From Gammaproteobacteria bacterium (GTDB taxonomy: Bacteria; Pseudomonadota; Gammaproteobacteria; UWMA-0217), in contig JALVPS010000160.1 in NCBI GenBank assembly GCA_027031685.1, positions 1 through 16,620 of the forward strand: a DNA stretch of 16,620 nucleotides, given 5' to 3'. The position numbers were made by a program, and so were the translations under genes. Position 1 is the stretch's first letter; every line of letters starts with the position of its first letter. Positions 15,676 through 16,620 of this stretch are shown here, in pieces. The notes under the pieces are model-generated. The model did not search any database. It saw only the letters and a program-made list of their open reading frames with translations, and was not told where the DNA came from.

Positions 15676-15767
15676 GTAACCCCTTCATGTTTTCGGTGGC
15701 GGGCCATGGGTGGAGAGAATAGGACGGGTCAGTTTCGTGACCGGCGCCACGGCGCGGGGCGGCGACC

Positions 15768-16160
15768 GTGAGCGACGAGGTGCGCATCAGCCCCCTGCCG
15801 TGGCCGGACGACGGGCGCGGCCGCGTCCTGCGCCTGCCGCCGGAGGCCCTGCGCGACTTCCCCGTGGCCGAGCTGCACTGGGTGACCCTGCGGCCCGGCG
15901 CCGTGCGCGGCAACCACCGCCACCACGACCGCCGCGAACTGCTGATCGTCACCTACGACGGCCCCTGGCGGCTGGCCTGGCGCGGCGCCGACGGCCAGCC
16001 CCGCCAGCGCGACTTCACCGGCAGCGGCGCCGCCCTAATCGTCATTGCCCCCGACGTGCTGCACGCCATCCGCAACGACGGCGACGGCCTGCTGCAGGCC
16101 ATCGCCTGCTCCGACCGGCCGCCGGCGCCGGGCGATACTGAGTGGGAGACGTTGCTGTAA
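15768..16160 (+). CDS. Small single-domain cupin protein
   Basis: This 130-residue beta-barrel protein carries cupin motif 1 in GAVRGNHRHHDRRELLIVTYDG (44-65; metal-ligand candidates H50, H52 or H53, and E57). Motif 2 is APDVLHAIRNDG (94-105, H99). The first motif has the GNHRH form seen in cupins acting near nucleotide sugars or capsule synthesis (WxcM-like), but the small size and lack of neighbours do not settle the substrate. It is likely a metal-binding enzyme or sensor. The start is GTG 15768 with a GGGGCGG stretch just upstream; no better start gives an intact N-terminal strand. After the stop there is a short GC-rich spacer, then the tandem repeat array. Confidence 0.82.
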   Translation: MSDEVRISPLPWPDDGRGRVLRLPPEALRDFPVAELHWVTLRPGAVRGNHRHHDRRELLIVTYDGPWRLAWRGADGQPRQRDFTGSGAALIVIAPDVLHAIRNDGDGLLQAIACSDRPPAPGDTEWETLL

Positions 16161-16186
16161 GGGGCTGGTTTTGTCGGCCCGCTGCG

Positions 16187-16620
16187 CGGCCCGCGCCCCT
16201 CATCCTGGCCTTCTCCCCAGCGGGGAGAAGGAATGGCGTGGGTGGGCGTCGGGGGCGCGGCCAACCCCCATCCCTCGAATCGCGGTCTCCCTCTCCCCCG
16301 TGGGGGAGAGGGCCGGGGTGAGGGGGCAAAGGGCGCATCCCGAGGCACAGCCGCCGCCCCCGGCCCGCGCCCCTCATCCTGGCCTTCTCCCCGGTGGGGA
16401 GAAGGGATGGCGTTGGCGGGCGGAGGAGCGCGGCCAACCACCATCCCCCGAATCGCGGCCTCCCTCTCCCCCGTGGGGGAGAGGGCCGGGGTGAGGGGGC
16501 AAAGGGCGCATCCCGAGGCACAGCCGCCGCCCCGGCCCGCGCCCCTCATCCTGGCCTTCTCCCCGGCGGGGAGAAGGAATGGCGTGGGTGGGCGTCGGGG
16601 GCGCGCCCAACCCCGAACCC
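16187..16620. repeat. Tandem array of ~173-bp units with paired REP-like hairpins
   Basis: Units begin with CGGCCCGCGCCCCTCATCC at 16187, 16361 and 16533, giving spacings of 174 and 172 bp. The third unit is cut by the window end. Each full unit holds two hairpins. Module A is CCTTCTCCCC-NNN-GGGGAGAAGG (16209-16231, 16383-16405, 16555-16577), with stems unchanged and loops AGC, GGT and GGC. Module B is CCCTCTCCCCC-GT-GGGGGAGAGGG (16289-16312, 16462-16485). Module B with its flank (GCCGGGGTGAGGGG) is an approximate reverse complement of module A with its flank (CCCCTCATCCTGGC), so the unit is an inverted pair, like a bacterial interspersed mosaic element. No gene is supported in 16161-16620, and the open frames there are repeat-derived. 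Confidence 0.85.

Noticed and set aside
16187..16620. CRISPR array
   Set aside because: The repeat period of about 173 bp and near-identical whole units do not fit short repeats with unique spacers, and there are no cas genes.

Overview
The window looks like chromosomal DNA from a very GC-rich gammaproteobacterium. Three things suggest this. The rppH-ptsP pair lies next to a HAD-IB phosphatase gene, an order I recall from Pseudomonas and relatives. An apbC/mrp gene lies beside dcd. Dcd and RppH are close to full-length gammaproteobacterial proteins, at 188 and 176 residues. Codon third positions are almost all G or C, so most long open frames on the opposite strands are shadows. I cannot name the genus; Chromatiales/Ectothiorhodospiraceae-like is only a guess.

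Layout: (1) 1-4277, plus strand: the 3' end of a hisH-like reading frame runs directly into a DUF4129 membrane protein. It is followed by DUF4350, a MoxR AAA+ ATPase and a DUF58 protein, each start overlapping the previous stop by 4 bp. (2) 4439-9190, minus strand: rppH and ptsP (overlapping by 3 bases, nitrogen-PTS), then a promoter region and mrp/apbC (Fe-S carrier), then dcd (dCTP deaminase). (3) 9334-10196, plus strand: a HAD-IB phosphatase and tRNA-Ser(UGA). (4) 10018-11692: a doubtful small ORF and a C-terminal-CXXCH cytochrome on the minus strand, divergent from a DUF1269-like two-helix membrane protein. (5) 11741-14840, plus strand: a three-gene coupled set (NTF2/SnoaL-like protein, signal-less gamma-glutamyltransferase-like enzyme, GT4 glycosyltransferase) closed by a strong hairpin. 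(6) 14948-15616, minus strand: a secreted trypsin-like protease. (7) 15768-16160, plus strand: a small cupin. (8) 16187-16620: a tandem repeat of about 173 bp made of inverted REP-like hairpin modules, running off the window.

The first cluster is a known type of MoxR-centred membrane cassette: an ATPase, a DUF58 partner with a vWA-like fold, and two membrane-anchored accessory proteins. The rppH/ptsP/mrp/dcd block is housekeeping. The points most worth a second look are the hisH-DUF4129 junction, which coincides with a jump from 57% to 79% G+C and loss of both HisH catalytic residues; the NTF2-GGT-GT4 cassette, whose GGT lacks the canonical DFRE arginine motif; and the terminal repeat array. 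I found no CRISPR array, phage, transposase or recognisable defence system.
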